The notes: a model not told the origin generated them from the sequence alone. Positions 24,506 through 33,913 are shown, counted from the first letter of the stretch. The stretch: DNA of 64,000 nt from Planctomycetota bacterium (GCA_016714045.1 JADJNY010000002.1:310001-374000); one strand, 5' to 3'. Numbers and translations: made by a program.

Positions 24506-25930
24506 CTACCAGACCACGACCAGGCCGTTCGTCACGTTGAAGGTCGCTGGCGGACAGAACGCGGCCGCCGAGTTGCGGTAATACGCCTGGTAGTAGCGAC
24601 TCACGGCGCTCCCCGGCGACACGAGCCCACGCGTGGAGACGGATGCATTGCCGAGTTCTGGGTATTGCGCGAGCCCGCCCGGCGTGGGCTTCGATCCGAT
24701 GCGGATCAGGTTGCCGTCCGCGCAGCGCACGCCATCGCCGAACACGAGACCTCCGACGGCGAGCACGTCCCCCTGAAGAAAGATCGAAGCCGTCGTCGCC
24801 ACGGACGGCATTCCGGAAGCGTGCAGCACGACGGAGTCGGGGTTCGTTGCTCCGCTCGTCGTGAGCAATGCTCCCGCCGCGTTCACGGAGTTCGAGCAGC
24901 CGCGCCCCGCTCCGCCCGTGTTCGCGCAAGGGCACGCAACGACGAGCGTGCCGTCCCCAGCGCAAATCGGCTGACTCGCGCTGCACGTGCCCGTGAAGAT
25001 GCAGCGCGCCCACTCGGGATGATCGATGAACGGGTTGCGGTTGCCCTGGAAGCTCATGATGACGTCGTTGCGGTGCCGCTCGCGATCGTCGGGCGGATCC
25101 TGTTCGTTCCACGCCAGCAAGACGCTGAGCATGCCCATGTAGGCGACGCTCTCGTTGCTCCCCGTGTTCGACGCGGCGATCAACGTCTCGCTGTCGGTCG
25201 CAATGAGGTTGGGCTCGGCGATCCCCGTGACGCCGTGGGCGCCGCCTTCGTAGCGGACGTCCGCGTACAGGATCGCCCGCGCGACGTCGCCACGACGGCC
25301 GATCCACGTCTCCCAACTACCGGACGGCCCAGAGCCCGAGGTCCAGTTCGACTGGCCGGGGTACGAGCCGCTCCCGCCGCCTTGGCCGTTGTTCGCGACG
25401 GTTGCCTTCTCCGTGCACGCACTCGCGCATGCCCGGTAGGGCTTGTTCCCGCGCGAGCTGTTGTAGCTCGAGTCGCACAGGAAGAGCATGTGGCAGTCGC
25501 TGAACGGGTAGTTCGTGGCACCGTCGTTGGGGAACCCGTACGAGTTCGGCCACGAGTGCTCGCGGTCGTAGAAGGCGTTCCCCGCGCCCTGCTTCGGGTG
25601 GGACTCGTTCTGGTACACGTCGAGGACGTTGGCCGGATTCCCGGTCTGTTCGTCGGCGAGCTCGAGGATGTTCCAGGTGTCCGTCGCCGAGGACGTGTAG
25701 GGAAAGCGTGTGTGATCGTCGATGACCGCGTGGAGCGTCGAACGCAGCGTGACACCGTTCGTCGTGTCGACGCTCGCGTAGTAACTCGCGGGGACTTGCG
25801 CCGCTCCGGTGGCTGCGAGGACGAAGGCGATGGTGGCAGCCTCCAGGATCGTTCGCCAGACGGGGTCGGGCGCGTTTCGGTCTCGTTGAGAGGGGCGGGA
25901 CGAGGACGCGTGGTCGGGACGGAGGTTCAT
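24506..25930 (-). CDS. Secreted endonuclease I-family nuclease with the shared C-terminal domain
   Basis: 474 aa from the ATG at 25930, preceded by GCGGGA and a TACCGT hexamer 6 nt upstream. The N-terminal ~50 residues are a signal region (TILEAATIAFVLAATGAAQV). Residues about 60-325 carry the endonuclease I motifs: FYDREHSWPNSYGF with the catalytic His, SDCHMLFLCDSSYNSSRGNK, and GRRGDVARAILYADVRYEG. This family cuts DNA, and often RNA, outside the cell and needs a divalent metal. From about 330 comes the shared module (CPCANTGGAGRGCSNSVNAA, LQGDVLAV, FGDGVRCADGNLIRI, RYYQAYYRNSAAAFC, TNGLVVVW). It may give nutrient release from DNA or biofilm remodelling. Confidence 0.88.
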   Translation of the reverse strand: MNLRPDHASSSRPSQRDRNAPDPVWRTILEAATIAFVLAATGAAQVPASYYASVDTTNGVTLRSTLHAVIDDHTRFPYTSSATDTWNILELADEQTGNPANVLDVYQNESHPKQGAGNAFYDREHSWPNSYGFPNDGATNYPFSDCHMLFLCDSSYNSSRGNKPYRACASACTEKATVANNGQGGGSGSYPGQSNWTSGSGPSGSWETWIGRRGDVARAILYADVRYEGGAHGVTGIAEPNLIATDSETLIAASNTGSNESVAYMGMLSVLLAWNEQDPPDDRERHRNDVIMSFQGNRNPFIDHPEWARCIFTGTCSASQPICAGDGTLVVACPCANTGGAGRGCSNSVNAAGALLTTSGATNPDSVVLHASGMPSVATTASIFLQGDVLAVGGLVFGDGVRCADGNLIRIGSKPTPGGLAQYPELGNASVSTRGLVSPGSAVSRYYQAYYRNSAAAFCPPATFNVTNGLVVVW

Positions 25931-25936
25931 TCCCGC

Positions 25937-25942
25937 ACGGTA
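25937..25942 (-). promoter_or_regulatory. -10-like TACCGT for the nuclease gene
   Basis: On the minus strand TACCGT ends 6 nt before the ATG at 25930, so the transcript would be leaderless or nearly so. Confidence 0.35.
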
Positions 25943-26196
25943 GGCCGCAAGCCTCAGGCGCGATGAAGGACTCAACAGGAGCAGGCGGAGATCGTGTGCG
26001 CAGGAGCGACCCGAGGCCGTGGAGCGCCCTCGAACTGGTGCAAGTCGTCGGCGAGTCGTTCGACTACCTTGTCGCGACACACACACACGCACGTCGTAGG
26101 CTTCGGAGTTCAGGCCGCTGCTGGCGCGGGTCTCCCGCCGTGCTCTGCGTGTCCCGCCACCAAGTTCCATCGCATTTGCAGCCAGGAGATCTCGCC

Positions 26197-27393
26197 TTGA
26201 CGCGTGAACCGCACCATGACGATTCGCGTTCGCCGCAATCTGCCGTCCACTCTCCGACGAAGGGTCTTTATCGCCGGCTCGATGTACTCATCGGCGCGCG
26301 CCACGTTCGGGAGCGCGGCGAGGCGTTCGTCGTTGGCGCTCTGCGTGACGTGTTCGAGCGCTTCTCCGCGGAGTTTTCCCTGACGAGCGCCGCGGCGTTC
26401 GTCGCGAACGGGACGAGCACGGAGTGGATCACATCGCTCGGTGATCCTTCGGGGGGCCTGACGTCCTCGGGGGAGTTGGTTCCGCGCCAGCCGAACCGGG
26501 TGTTCCTCCTCGCGCAGGGTGATGCGTGCGTCGCGCACTTCACGGTGATCACGGTGCGCAGGCCATGCACGCTCGTGTTCGGATTCGCTCCACGCACGCT
26601 GTGGCCCCGGGTCGAAGTGCTCCTCAACACGATCGCGTCGATCCTCGCGCTGCGTCTCGTGGAGGAGCAGCTCGGAACGACCTTGGCCGAAGCCGCCGAG
26701 ATTCAGCGCAGCCTGCTCCCGTCGGAGGCGCCGAGCTTCCCTGGCTTCGACATCGCCGCGCGCTGCGAGCCCGCGTCCGAGGTGGGCGGCGACTGGTTCG
26801 ACTATCTGCCGCTGGGGGAAGGATCCTTGGGCCTCGCGATCGGGGACGCGAGCGGTCACGGGCTACCCGCGGCGCTCATGGCGCGCGACGTCGTGATCGG
26901 TCTGCGCATGGGGATCGAGCGGGAGCTCAAGGCAGGCTACGCCCTGAGCAAGTTGAACCGCGTGATCCACGCGAGCGCGCTCACGAGTCGGTTCGTGTCG
27001 CTCTTCTACGGCGAACTCGAAGAGAACGGCAGCTTCTTCTACTACAACGCCGGACACGAGCGGGCGCTCGTGGTCGACGCTTCGGGCACCAAGGAACTCG
27101 GCTCGGGCGATCCCGTGATCGGTCCGCTGCCGGAGGTCCGTTTCCGTCGCCGATTCGAGCACCTCGACCGTGGAGCCCTGCTTGCACTCTACACCGACGG
27201 CGTCATCGAACGCCGCGCCGCCGATGGCGCGCTCTTCGGATTGGAACGACTGAAGTCCCTGCTCGAGGAGGGACGCCATCGGCCTGCCGCCGAGCTCGTG
27301 GCCCAGTGCTTCGATGCCATCGAGCGTTTCGGGTCCTCCGACGTCGAGAAGGACGACGCGACTCTGGTCATCGTTCGCCGATCCACGCTGTAG
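26197..27393 (+). CDS. GAF-like/SpoIIE (PP2C-type) protein serine phosphatase
   Basis: 398 aa. I place the start at the TTG at 26197 because AGGAG at 26184-26188 lies 8 nt before it; the open frame reaches further upstream but is Arg-rich. Residues about 20-175 look like a GAF-type sensory domain (GLYRRLDVLIGARHVRERGE ... ILALRLVEEQ). The SpoIIE/RsbU domain follows: LAEAAEIQRSLLPSEAPSFP, ASEVGGDWFDYLPLG and LGLAIGDASGHGLPAALMAR with metal-binding Asp residues, then YNAGHERALVV and TDGVIE. Such phosphatases dephosphorylate anti-anti-sigma factors. No STAS or RsbW-type partner is adjacent; the STAS transporters at 16-19 kb are the only local STAS domains. Confidence 0.9.
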   Translation: MTREPHHDDSRSPQSAVHSPTKGLYRRLDVLIGARHVRERGEAFVVGALRDVFERFSAEFSLTSAAAFVANGTSTEWITSLGDPSGGLTSSGELVPRQPNRVFLLAQGDACVAHFTVITVRRPCTLVFGFAPRTLWPRVEVLLNTIASILALRLVEEQLGTTLAEAAEIQRSLLPSEAPSFPGFDIAARCEPASEVGGDWFDYLPLGEGSLGLAIGDASGHGLPAALMARDVVIGLRMGIERELKAGYALSKLNRVIHASALTSRFVSLFYGELEENGSFFYYNAGHERALVVDASGTKELGSGDPVIGPLPEVRFRRRFEHLDRGALLALYTDGVIERRAADGALFGLERLKSLLEEGRHRPAAELVAQCFDAIERFGSSDVEKDDATLVIVRRSTL

Positions 27394-27470
27394 GAGTTCG
27401 GAGTCCGCGTGAGCTGGCGACTGCGGCGGGCGGCCCCGGGGCGGCTCCCACGAGGTGCGTCGTCGCGTGC

Positions 27471-27476
27471 TATCCT
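27471..27476 (+). promoter_or_regulatory. -10-like TATCCT upstream of the propeller protein gene
   Basis: TATCCT lies 39 nt before the ATG at 27516. No recognisable -35 at 16-18 bp. Same motif as at 56053. Confidence 0.45.
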
Positions 27477-27515
27477 CCGCGCCTCCTCGCGCCCTCCGCC
27501 CCCTCCGGAACGTCC

Positions 27516-29654
27516 ATGCTCCTTCGTCTCCTCGCGTTCGTCGCCTGTCTCGTCGCGGCGCTTCCCTGCCGCGCGTTCCAAGCCCCGCCCGCGATCGTCG
27601 GCGAGGTCTACGACGGCGCGCCGAACGACCTCTGCGCAAGCGCGAACTTCGTCTGGCTCGCCGAAGGCCGCAACGTCTTCCAACTCGACGCCGTCACCGG
27701 CGCGCGCATGGGCACCGACGCGAGCTCGCCGTACCCGTCGACGGTGCAGGCGATCGAGTTCGACCTCGCGACTTCGACGCGCGTCGTCGCGACGAAGCGC
27801 TCGCTCCACGTCCACCGGCCGAACCAGGCGAGCCTCGTGTGGCAACCCGCCGCGAACGACCCGTTCCCCGAGTTCCAGGATGTGAAGACGTGGCCCGGCG
27901 CGCAGGCCGCGTTCGCCGTCGCGGGCCGTCGCATCGCCGTGTTCAGCTGGGCGAGCGGGAGCCTCGTGCGCGTCTCGCAGGTCGAGACGCCGATCGCGGA
28001 CGTGAACCTCTTCCGCCGCCTCCACGTGCAGTCGGTCGACGGGAAGATGATGGCGTACCTGATCGCGGCGCTCGCCAGCCCGACGCTGCCGCGCAAGTCG
28101 TCGATGGTGATCGTCGACCTCGACAGCACGCACGGCTACGCGCAGCCTTTCTTCCACACGAACGACTGGCGCGCGTTCCTCGCCTACAACGACGACTACG
28201 CGAGCTCGCGCGCGGTCGAGGCCGTCCCGAACCTCTACGGCACGAACGACGTCGCGTTCATCGCGGACAACACGGGCGAGCTGACGATCCTGAACGTCAC
28301 GAATCCGTCGAACCCCTCGCTGATCGGCGTGCTCTCCCCGGACATGGGCTGCGGCGCGACCGGCGCCGTCTACAACCTCGCGCGGGATCCGACGCGCAAT
28401 CGGTTGTTCGTCGCGGGCGGGAACATGCTCTACACGTACCAGTTGCCGTCGCTCGCTCCGCTCGGCTGCGCGCCGATCGACTTCGTCGACGCGGGGAAGC
28501 GCGACATGGCGCTCGTGCGCAAGCGCAACGGCACGCGGATCCTGTGGACCGCGACGCCGCACGCCGTCGACTACGTGCTCAACGCGATCGACGTCGCAGC
28601 GCCGCAGCCGACGCTGCTGCGCCAGGACTGGTGGATCGCGAGCTGCGACGGCGCCGTCGCCGTGCCCGAGTGGGACTCGATCTACCTGCCGACCTTCGGC
28701 GGCCTCGTGCGCTACGACGTCTCGAACGAGACGCAGCCCGTGCCCGTTCACGGGAGCTACCGCGGTGCGGGCGGGTTGACGGAGAGCATCGAGCTCGTCC
28801 GCCCGAACCCCGCGGATCCCGACCACGCGCTGCTGCTCACGGCGACGGGCGCGGGCGGAGTCCAGGTGTGGCCGATCGCGCGCACGCAGCCCGATCCGGG
28901 AGCGCCCGTGCTCCATCGCGAGCGGCCTCCGAGCTGGACGCCCGGCGTGCCGGTGTACGAGAACGACGCGGAGCCGTACGTGCGCAATGGCCACGCCTAC
29001 GCGCTCTGCGACTTGTCGAATCTGGCGACGCACGAGCTCGCGCTGCAGGCCTACGACCTGGCGACCGGCGCGTGCGTCCACGTCGTGACGAACACGAGCT
29101 TCCTGCACCCGAACACGATGGACGTCTGCGTCGCCGGCGACTTCGCGCTCCTCGCGTGCAACGGCGGAGTGTGGTCCGTGCGGCTCGACACGCTCCCGAG
29201 CGCGCTCGTCACGGCTTCGACGAAGCTCGTCGACCTGAACGGCGACGGTCACGGCGAATCCGTCAGCGGGATCGCGACGAACGCGAGTGCCACCGTGCTG
29301 TTCGTCGCCACGGACAGCATCGCGGGCGTGGCGAGCTACGCGCTCGATCCCGCGACGGGGGCGATGACGGGGCCCTTGTCCGTGCTGACGGGGCCGCAGT
29401 ATCCGGGCTGCGTCGGTCGCATTCGCTTCTTCAACGGAACGCGGCGCCTCTACGTGCCGTGCCGCAACGCGCGCCTGCTCGAGGTCGGCGCGAGCATGCC
29501 CACCGCGCTCCAACTGCTCTCGACCTGGGTCGGGGACGGCGTCGACGGCGAGCTGCAGGACGCGCACGTCTACGACTTCGGACAGGGGCCGCGCGTGCTG
29601 GCGGTGAAGAACACCGAAGGATTCGCCATCCTCGATCCGGACGACGGCCTGTAG
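27516..29654 (+). CDS. Secreted beta-propeller protein (LVIVD-repeat type)
   Basis: 712 aa. The signal peptide is MLLRLLAFVACLVAALPCRA, with cleavage near FQA. The rest is a chain of four-stranded blades with patterns such as NDVAFIADNTGELTILNVTN, DMALVRKRNGTRILWTAT, WDSIYLPTFGGLVRYDVSNE and TVLFVATDSIAGVASYALDP, typical of LVIVD or YncE-like propellers. Unlike the neighbouring secreted proteins it lacks the YYQ-x-x-YRN C-terminal module and ends at DPDDGL. Such proteins are extracellular and probably bind partners; no catalytic residues are visible. A TATCCT hexamer lies 39 nt upstream of the ATG. Confidence 0.75.
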   Translation: MLLRLLAFVACLVAALPCRAFQAPPAIVGEVYDGAPNDLCASANFVWLAEGRNVFQLDAVTGARMGTDASSPYPSTVQAIEFDLATSTRVVATKRSLHVHRPNQASLVWQPAANDPFPEFQDVKTWPGAQAAFAVAGRRIAVFSWASGSLVRVSQVETPIADVNLFRRLHVQSVDGKMMAYLIAALASPTLPRKSSMVIVDLDSTHGYAQPFFHTNDWRAFLAYNDDYASSRAVEAVPNLYGTNDVAFIADNTGELTILNVTNPSNPSLIGVLSPDMGCGATGAVYNLARDPTRNRLFVAGGNMLYTYQLPSLAPLGCAPIDFVDAGKRDMALVRKRNGTRILWTATPHAVDYVLNAIDVAAPQPTLLRQDWWIASCDGAVAVPEWDSIYLPTFGGLVRYDVSNETQPVPVHGSYRGAGGLTESIELVRPNPADPDHALLLTATGAGGVQVWPIARTQPDPGAPVLHRERPPSWTPGVPVYENDAEPYVRNGHAYALCDLSNLATHELALQAYDLATGACVHVVTNTSFLHPNTMDVCVAGDFALLACNGGVWSVRLDTLPSALVTASTKLVDLNGDGHGESVSGIATNASATVLFVATDSIAGVASYALDPATGAMTGPLSVLTGPQYPGCVGRIRFFNGTRRLYVPCRNARLLEVGASMPTALQLLSTWVGDGVDGELQDAHVYDFGQGPRVLAVKNTEGFAILDPDDGL

Positions 29655-29674
29655 GCCGCGCGCGCTGCGCGAGC

Positions 29675-29680
29675 TAGCTT
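29675..29680 (+). promoter_or_regulatory. -10-like TAGCTT upstream of the small lipoprotein gene
   Basis: TAGCTT lies 27 nt before the ATG at 29708, followed by a strong GGGGAGG ribosome binding site (29696-29702). Confidence 0.4.
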
Positions 29681-29707
29681 GGAGCAGCCCTGGCAGGGGA
29701 GGCCGTC

Positions 29708-30220
29708 ATGCATCGTCGATCGATCGTTCGTATTTGCGCCGGAGCCGTGCTGGCTTCGTGCCTGTTCCTCGGCGGCACGTGCGAGGTCGGCGTGCGCTAT
29801 TGCGACGAGGACTGCGACCCGTGCTTCCAGGTATGCCACTGCCGCGTCACGTGCGCGCACGCGCTCGCTGCCGACTTCGAGGACGCCTACGGTCTGCGTC
29901 CGCACGTCGTGCTCCTCGAGCATGGCGACGACGGTCGCTGGACGCGCACGCACGGCGCGCTGCTCGGCCTCGCGCTCGACCGCGCGTTCGGTCCGGGCGA
30001 ACACGACGCGCGCGCGATCGAGCTCTTCGCCCGCAACGTGATCCGCGCGAACCCGGAGACGTTCGGCGTGGAGCGCGAGTGGAGCGTCCTCGCGCTCGAG
30101 CGCGCGGGCGGCGGCGTGGTGCTCACGTTCGGACGCTCTGCGGACGCCGATTCGGCGCTCGTCTTCGGGTTCGATCGTGCGGGCAACCTCGTCGAGGTCG
30201 TGCTCCACGGGCGTTCCTGA
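29708..30220 (+). CDS. Small exported Cys-rich protein, function unknown
   Basis: 170 aa, not recognised. GGGGAGG (29696-29702) is well placed for the ATG. The signal segment (ICAGAVLASCLFLGGTC) offers two lipobox-like cysteines (LASC and GGTC), so it is probably a lipoprotein. Residues about 30-48 hold a Cys cluster (VRYCDEDCDPCFQVCHCRVT, then C), suggestive of metal binding or disulfides. The remaining ~120 residues are an alpha/beta domain (HVVLLEHGDDGRWTRTHGAL ... WSVLALERAGGGVVLTFGR). It follows the propeller gene by 53 bp. Confidence 0.6.
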   Translation: MHRRSIVRICAGAVLASCLFLGGTCEVGVRYCDEDCDPCFQVCHCRVTCAHALAADFEDAYGLRPHVVLLEHGDDGRWTRTHGALLGLALDRAFGPGEHDARAIELFARNVIRANPETFGVEREWSVLALERAGGGVVLTFGRSADADSALVFGFDRAGNLVEVVLHGRS

Positions 30221-30281
30221 AGTCCGGCTTGAGACTTGGTGGGATCCGGAAGGCGGCGGATCGGCTCGCGCGGGCGCGGAG

Positions 30282-30287
30282 TATCAT
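30282..30287 (+). promoter_or_regulatory. -10-like TATCAT upstream of the exported acidic protein gene
   Basis: TATCAT lies 41 nt before the ATG at 30329. GAGGAAA serves as ribosome binding site. No clear -35. Confidence 0.4.
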
Positions 30288-30328
30288 CCCCGCAGCGCGC
30301 GACGTGCGCGCACACCGAGGAAACCGAC

Positions 30329-31378
30329 ATGAAGCCGTTCGCACTCCTGATCGTCCCCGCCGTGCTCGCCGCCGGTGGTCTCTCGCTCCACTCCCGCTAC
30401 GAGAAGGACCGCGCCGTGCGCGTCGAGGTCGAGATGTCCATGTCGATGGACACCGAGACCAAGATGGAGCGCGACGGCGAGCCGGTCGAAGGCCGCGGGA
30501 TGGGCGGGATGTCGAGCGACTCCGAATACAAGGAGGTCCACGTCGACCACGTCGTCGAGGCCGAAGACGGCAAGCCGTCGAAGGTGAAGCGCCACTTCGA
30601 GGAGCTCGGCGGCACGCGCACGATGAGCTTCGGCGAGGAAGAGCGCTCGAACGACGTCGAGACCCCGATCGCGGGGCTCACCATCCTCCTCAGCGGCGAC
30701 GACGCCGAGCCGACGGTCGAGGTCGTCGACGGCAAGAAGCCGGAGGACGAGAAGGCCTTCGAGAAGGAGCGCATCGGTCTCTTCCTCGACGGCGTGCTCC
30801 CGACGAAGGACGTCGAAGAGGGCGCTACGTGGGACCTCTCGAAGGAGCAGGTGCTCTCGATCCTGCGCCTCGACGCGCACCGCGGCCTCTTCCCGCCTCC
30901 GCAGCGCGAAGGCGGCGAGGGTGGTGAAGGCGGCGGGCGTCGCGGCGGCGGTCGCATGGGCGGCTTCGGCGGCGGCGACCTGAGCCTGCTCTTCGGCGCC
31001 GACTGGAAGGGCAAGGCGAAGCTCACCGACGCCGAGGAGGAGGTCGGCGGTGTGAAGTGCGCCGTGATCGAGCTCGAGCTCACCGCGAGCGGCGAGCTGC
31101 CGATGCCCGAGATGCGCGCCGGCGGCCGGCGCGAGCGCATGCTCTCGCCCGAGAGCGCGCCGTTCGGCAACAGCTACGAGGTGACGCTCGAAGGCAAGCT
31201 CGCGTTCGATCTCGCCGCGAAGCGTCCGGCGTCCCTGACGGTCGAGGGCAAGCTCTCGAACACGATGGACATGGAGCGCGAGGGTCGCGAGGGCGGCACG
31301 ATGAAGATCCACACGGAGCGCAACGGCAAGTTCAAGCTCAGCGTCAAGGTCTCCGAGGAGAAGGTCGAGTCGAAGTAA
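30329..31378 (+). CDS. Exported acidic protein with Gly-rich segment, function unknown
   Basis: 349 aa from the ATG at 30329 (GAGGAAA upstream). A short signal or anchor segment (FALLIVPAVLAAGGLSL) is followed by beta-rich sequence with many charged residues (AVRVEVEMSMSMDTETKMER, EYKEVHVDHVVEAEDGKPSK). Residues about 195-220 are a Gly/Arg-rich spacer (GGEGGEGGGRRGGGRMGGF). The second half has a repeated pattern of AKLTDAEEEVGGVKCAVIEL and SYEVTLEGKLAFDLAAKRP strands. I do not recognise a named family. A long terminator hairpin follows. Confidence 0.62.
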   Translation: MKPFALLIVPAVLAAGGLSLHSRYEKDRAVRVEVEMSMSMDTETKMERDGEPVEGRGMGGMSSDSEYKEVHVDHVVEAEDGKPSKVKRHFEELGGTRTMSFGEEERSNDVETPIAGLTILLSGDDAEPTVEVVDGKKPEDEKAFEKERIGLFLDGVLPTKDVEEGATWDLSKEQVLSILRLDAHRGLFPPPQREGGEGGEGGGRRGGGRMGGFGGGDLSLLFGADWKGKAKLTDAEEEVGGVKCAVIELELTASGELPMPEMRAGGRRERMLSPESAPFGNSYEVTLEGKLAFDLAAKRPASLTVEGKLSNTMDMEREGREGGTMKIHTERNGKFKLSVKVSEEKVESK

Positions 31379-31397
31379 CGACGACGACGTTCGATCG

Positions 31398-31439
31398 CGA
31401 CGAAGCGCGCGGTCCCGCACGGGATCGCGCGCTTCGTCG
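31398..31439 (+). terminator. Strong hairpin terminator
   Basis: A perfect 14 bp stem, CGACGAAGCGCGCG (31398-31411) with CGCGCGCTTCGTCG (31426-31439); the loop itself can pair (GTCCCG with CGGGAT). TT follows. It lies 19 bp after the stop of the preceding gene and is the best stem-loop of the window. Confidence 0.75.
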
Positions 31440-31647
31440 TTCCAGGCGTCGATCGCAGGCGCGCCTCGCGGCGTCCGCTTCGGAGAGTCCGGAGAGGCGC
31501 GTCCGTTGATCGCACGTTCGGGAAGGTCGGACTCGGGCCGGGCGCGGTGGTCAAGCACGATCCGCGGCAGGCCGAAGCTCCTCACTCCTGGTCCTGTCCC
31601 AGCGGCCACCACGCTGCGGAGGACCTCCACCCCAGGAGCTTCGAACG

Positions 31648-33906
31648 ATGCAACGGTCCATTCTCGGTCACACCGCGTTCCTCCTCCTCGCTGCGCTCCC
31701 CGTCGCTTGTGGCGGCGGTGGTTCGAGCAGCGGGAGCGGGATCCAGACGCCCGCCGCGACGGTCGCGCTCGGCGACACGGGCGCGAGCGATCTCTCCGAA
31801 CTCTCGATCACCTTCCTCGAACTCGGCGTCTCGGGTCCCGGCGTCACGGCATACGTGATCCAGGAGGGCGTCGACGATCCGGTCACCGTCAACGCGCTCG
31901 ACTACCAGGACACGGCGGCCACGCTCGGGAAGAAGCTGTTCGGCGCGGGCTCGTACGACACCCTCTTCTTCAAGGTCACGATGACGGCCAAGGACCTCGC
32001 CGAGGTCGACGTGCCCGTCTATCCGATGTTCGATCCGAACGGATCGACGTACTCGGCGGTCGAGACGGTCTTCCCGCTCGGGCCCAACGAGTTCACGGTG
32101 GCCGATCCGGCGGAGGACAACCAGCCGTTCCTCTTCCTGCACATCGACGTCGCGAACTCGGTCACGGCCGGGGCGACGGACGGAACGATCGTCGTCGCGC
32201 CGCAGATCTTCCTCTCCACGCGCATCACCATGGAGTTCGACGCGACGGTCACGCAGATCGACGCGGCCAACGGCGTGCTCGAGGTCGAGGACGCGAAGGG
32301 CTCGCTCTACGTCGTCCAGCCGACGACGTGCACGATGTTCGTCGGCGGCTTCGACGCGACGACGAGCGGCGTCGGCGCGAGCGCGCTCTTCGACAACGTG
32401 TCCGTCGGCGACGTGCTCAACCTCTCGGGCACGCTCGGCACGGACCCGGGCTGCGACGATCCCGAACAGAAGTCGACGTTCTTCCATCCGCGCTTCGTGC
32501 GCGGCGAGTTCACGACGACGGGCATCACGGTCGTGAACGGGCTCGTCGAATCCGTCGTCGTGGGCGTCGACTCGACCGAGGTGACGCTGCTCGTCTCGAG
32601 CTCCGCGAACGCGTCGACAGGCGCGCCGGGTGACGTCGCCGCGGGCGAGCACTTCACCGCCGACTTCACGAGCACGCTGCTCTACACGGGCCACGGCGAA
32701 GTCCAAGACCTGACCGGCCATGCCGACCGCCTCCAACCCGGCGAACGCATCGGGCTCGGCGTCGAGGACCTGATCGAATCCGCCCCCGGCGACTTCACGG
32801 GCACGGCGCGCCTCGGGTTCCTCGAGGTGTCCAGCCTCTGCGGCATGGTGAAGGCCGTCGACGACGAGCACCTCGTGCTCGACGGCACGGGGACCAAGAA
32901 GGACTCGGGTGACGCTTTCGCCGCCGCGGCGTTCGTCGCCGGACCGGGGCCGGGCCCGGCCCAGCAAGTCGCGCTGGGAGCGGACACGGACGTCGTCGTG
33001 GGGACCGGCACGGAGATCAAGGTCGGTCCGAAGACGGGCTGGACGCTCACTCAGGTCGTCGATCCCTGGTACGACAACCAGCTACAGGGACCGACGCACG
33101 ACGGGATGGGCCTCGGTTTCGCACCCTGCCCCGACAACACGGGCATCGACTTCGACATCGACGTCGGACCGCTCTCGGCGTTCGTCGACCACCGCGCGGA
33201 CGCGAGCAACGTGTGGACCGTTCACCGGCTCCAGGTGGAGGTCGCCTCCGACGCGACGCAGAAGTACGTGTCGTGGGAGGCCGGCGTTCCGGCCTGCTCG
33301 ACGCCCGTGAACAACGCGCACCTGAACAACCCGTGCATCGCGACGGATTCGAAGCACCGTCAGTCGCTCGTTCTCGGCGACACGCTCGACCCCAACTGGG
33401 TCAACTTCGCGCAGACGGGCGCGGGCGCGTTCGGCACGTCGATCCTGAACGCCGGCGCGCGCGTTCCCGGTGCGACGATCCCGACCGGATCGGACACGGC
33501 GGGATGGGACGACGTCAACGAGCGCGTGCTGCTCGGTATCGACTTCGACGGGGACATGTACCCGTTCGACGACGCGACGGACAGCTGCGCGAACGTGCAC
33601 GAGGTCGTCTGGGTCGACCTCTCCCAGGCGCAGTTCTTCTACTTCAACCGCGACCCGATCACCGAGGCGGTCGACATGCAGTACTTGAACACCTACGCCG
33701 ACTTCAAGGCGAAGGTGATCCAGCTGCAGGACGACCAGCAGTCGAACGCGTGCGGTTCCGGGTTCCACGAGAACGCCGGGTTCGGCTTCACGGGCCTCAT
33801 CGACAAGACGAGCTTCATCGAGGGCGCGTCGACGACGATCACGCCCGTGATCCGCGCGATCGACGGTCGCGTGTTCAACGGCGGCTGCGTGCCTAACCCG
33901 AACTGA
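31648..33906 (+). CDS. Large exported lipoprotein, DUF4382-like N-terminus
   Basis: 752 aa; an AGGAG site precedes the ATG. The signal peptide ends in a clean lipobox (ALPVAC at about 17-22) followed by GGGGSSSGSG, typical of a surface-exposed lipoprotein. Residues about 40-185 (LSELSITFLELGVSGPGVTA ... FLFLHIDV) resemble DUF4382. After that come DUF5666-like beta strands (TQIDAANGVLEVEDAKGSLY, GDVLNLSGTLG) and an acidic C-terminal region with DFDGDMYPFDD, a possible Ca-binding loop. It is a single-gene unit between a strong terminator and a convergent hairpin. The role is unknown; adhesion or metal sequestration are guesses. Confidence 0.68.
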   Translation: MQRSILGHTAFLLLAALPVACGGGGSSSGSGIQTPAATVALGDTGASDLSELSITFLELGVSGPGVTAYVIQEGVDDPVTVNALDYQDTAATLGKKLFGAGSYDTLFFKVTMTAKDLAEVDVPVYPMFDPNGSTYSAVETVFPLGPNEFTVADPAEDNQPFLFLHIDVANSVTAGATDGTIVVAPQIFLSTRITMEFDATVTQIDAANGVLEVEDAKGSLYVVQPTTCTMFVGGFDATTSGVGASALFDNVSVGDVLNLSGTLGTDPGCDDPEQKSTFFHPRFVRGEFTTTGITVVNGLVESVVVGVDSTEVTLLVSSSANASTGAPGDVAAGEHFTADFTSTLLYTGHGEVQDLTGHADRLQPGERIGLGVEDLIESAPGDFTGTARLGFLEVSSLCGMVKAVDDEHLVLDGTGTKKDSGDAFAAAAFVAGPGPGPAQQVALGADTDVVVGTGTEIKVGPKTGWTLTQVVDPWYDNQLQGPTHDGMGLGFAPCPDNTGIDFDIDVGPLSAFVDHRADASNVWTVHRLQVEVASDATQKYVSWEAGVPACSTPVNNAHLNNPCIATDSKHRQSLVLGDTLDPNWVNFAQTGAGAFGTSILNAGARVPGATIPTGSDTAGWDDVNERVLLGIDFDGDMYPFDDATDSCANVHEVVWVDLSQAQFFYFNRDPITEAVDMQYLNTYADFKAKVIQLQDDQQSNACGSGFHENAGFGFTGLIDKTSFIEGASTTITPVIRAIDGRVFNGGCVPNPN

Positions 33907-33913
33907 TCCCACC

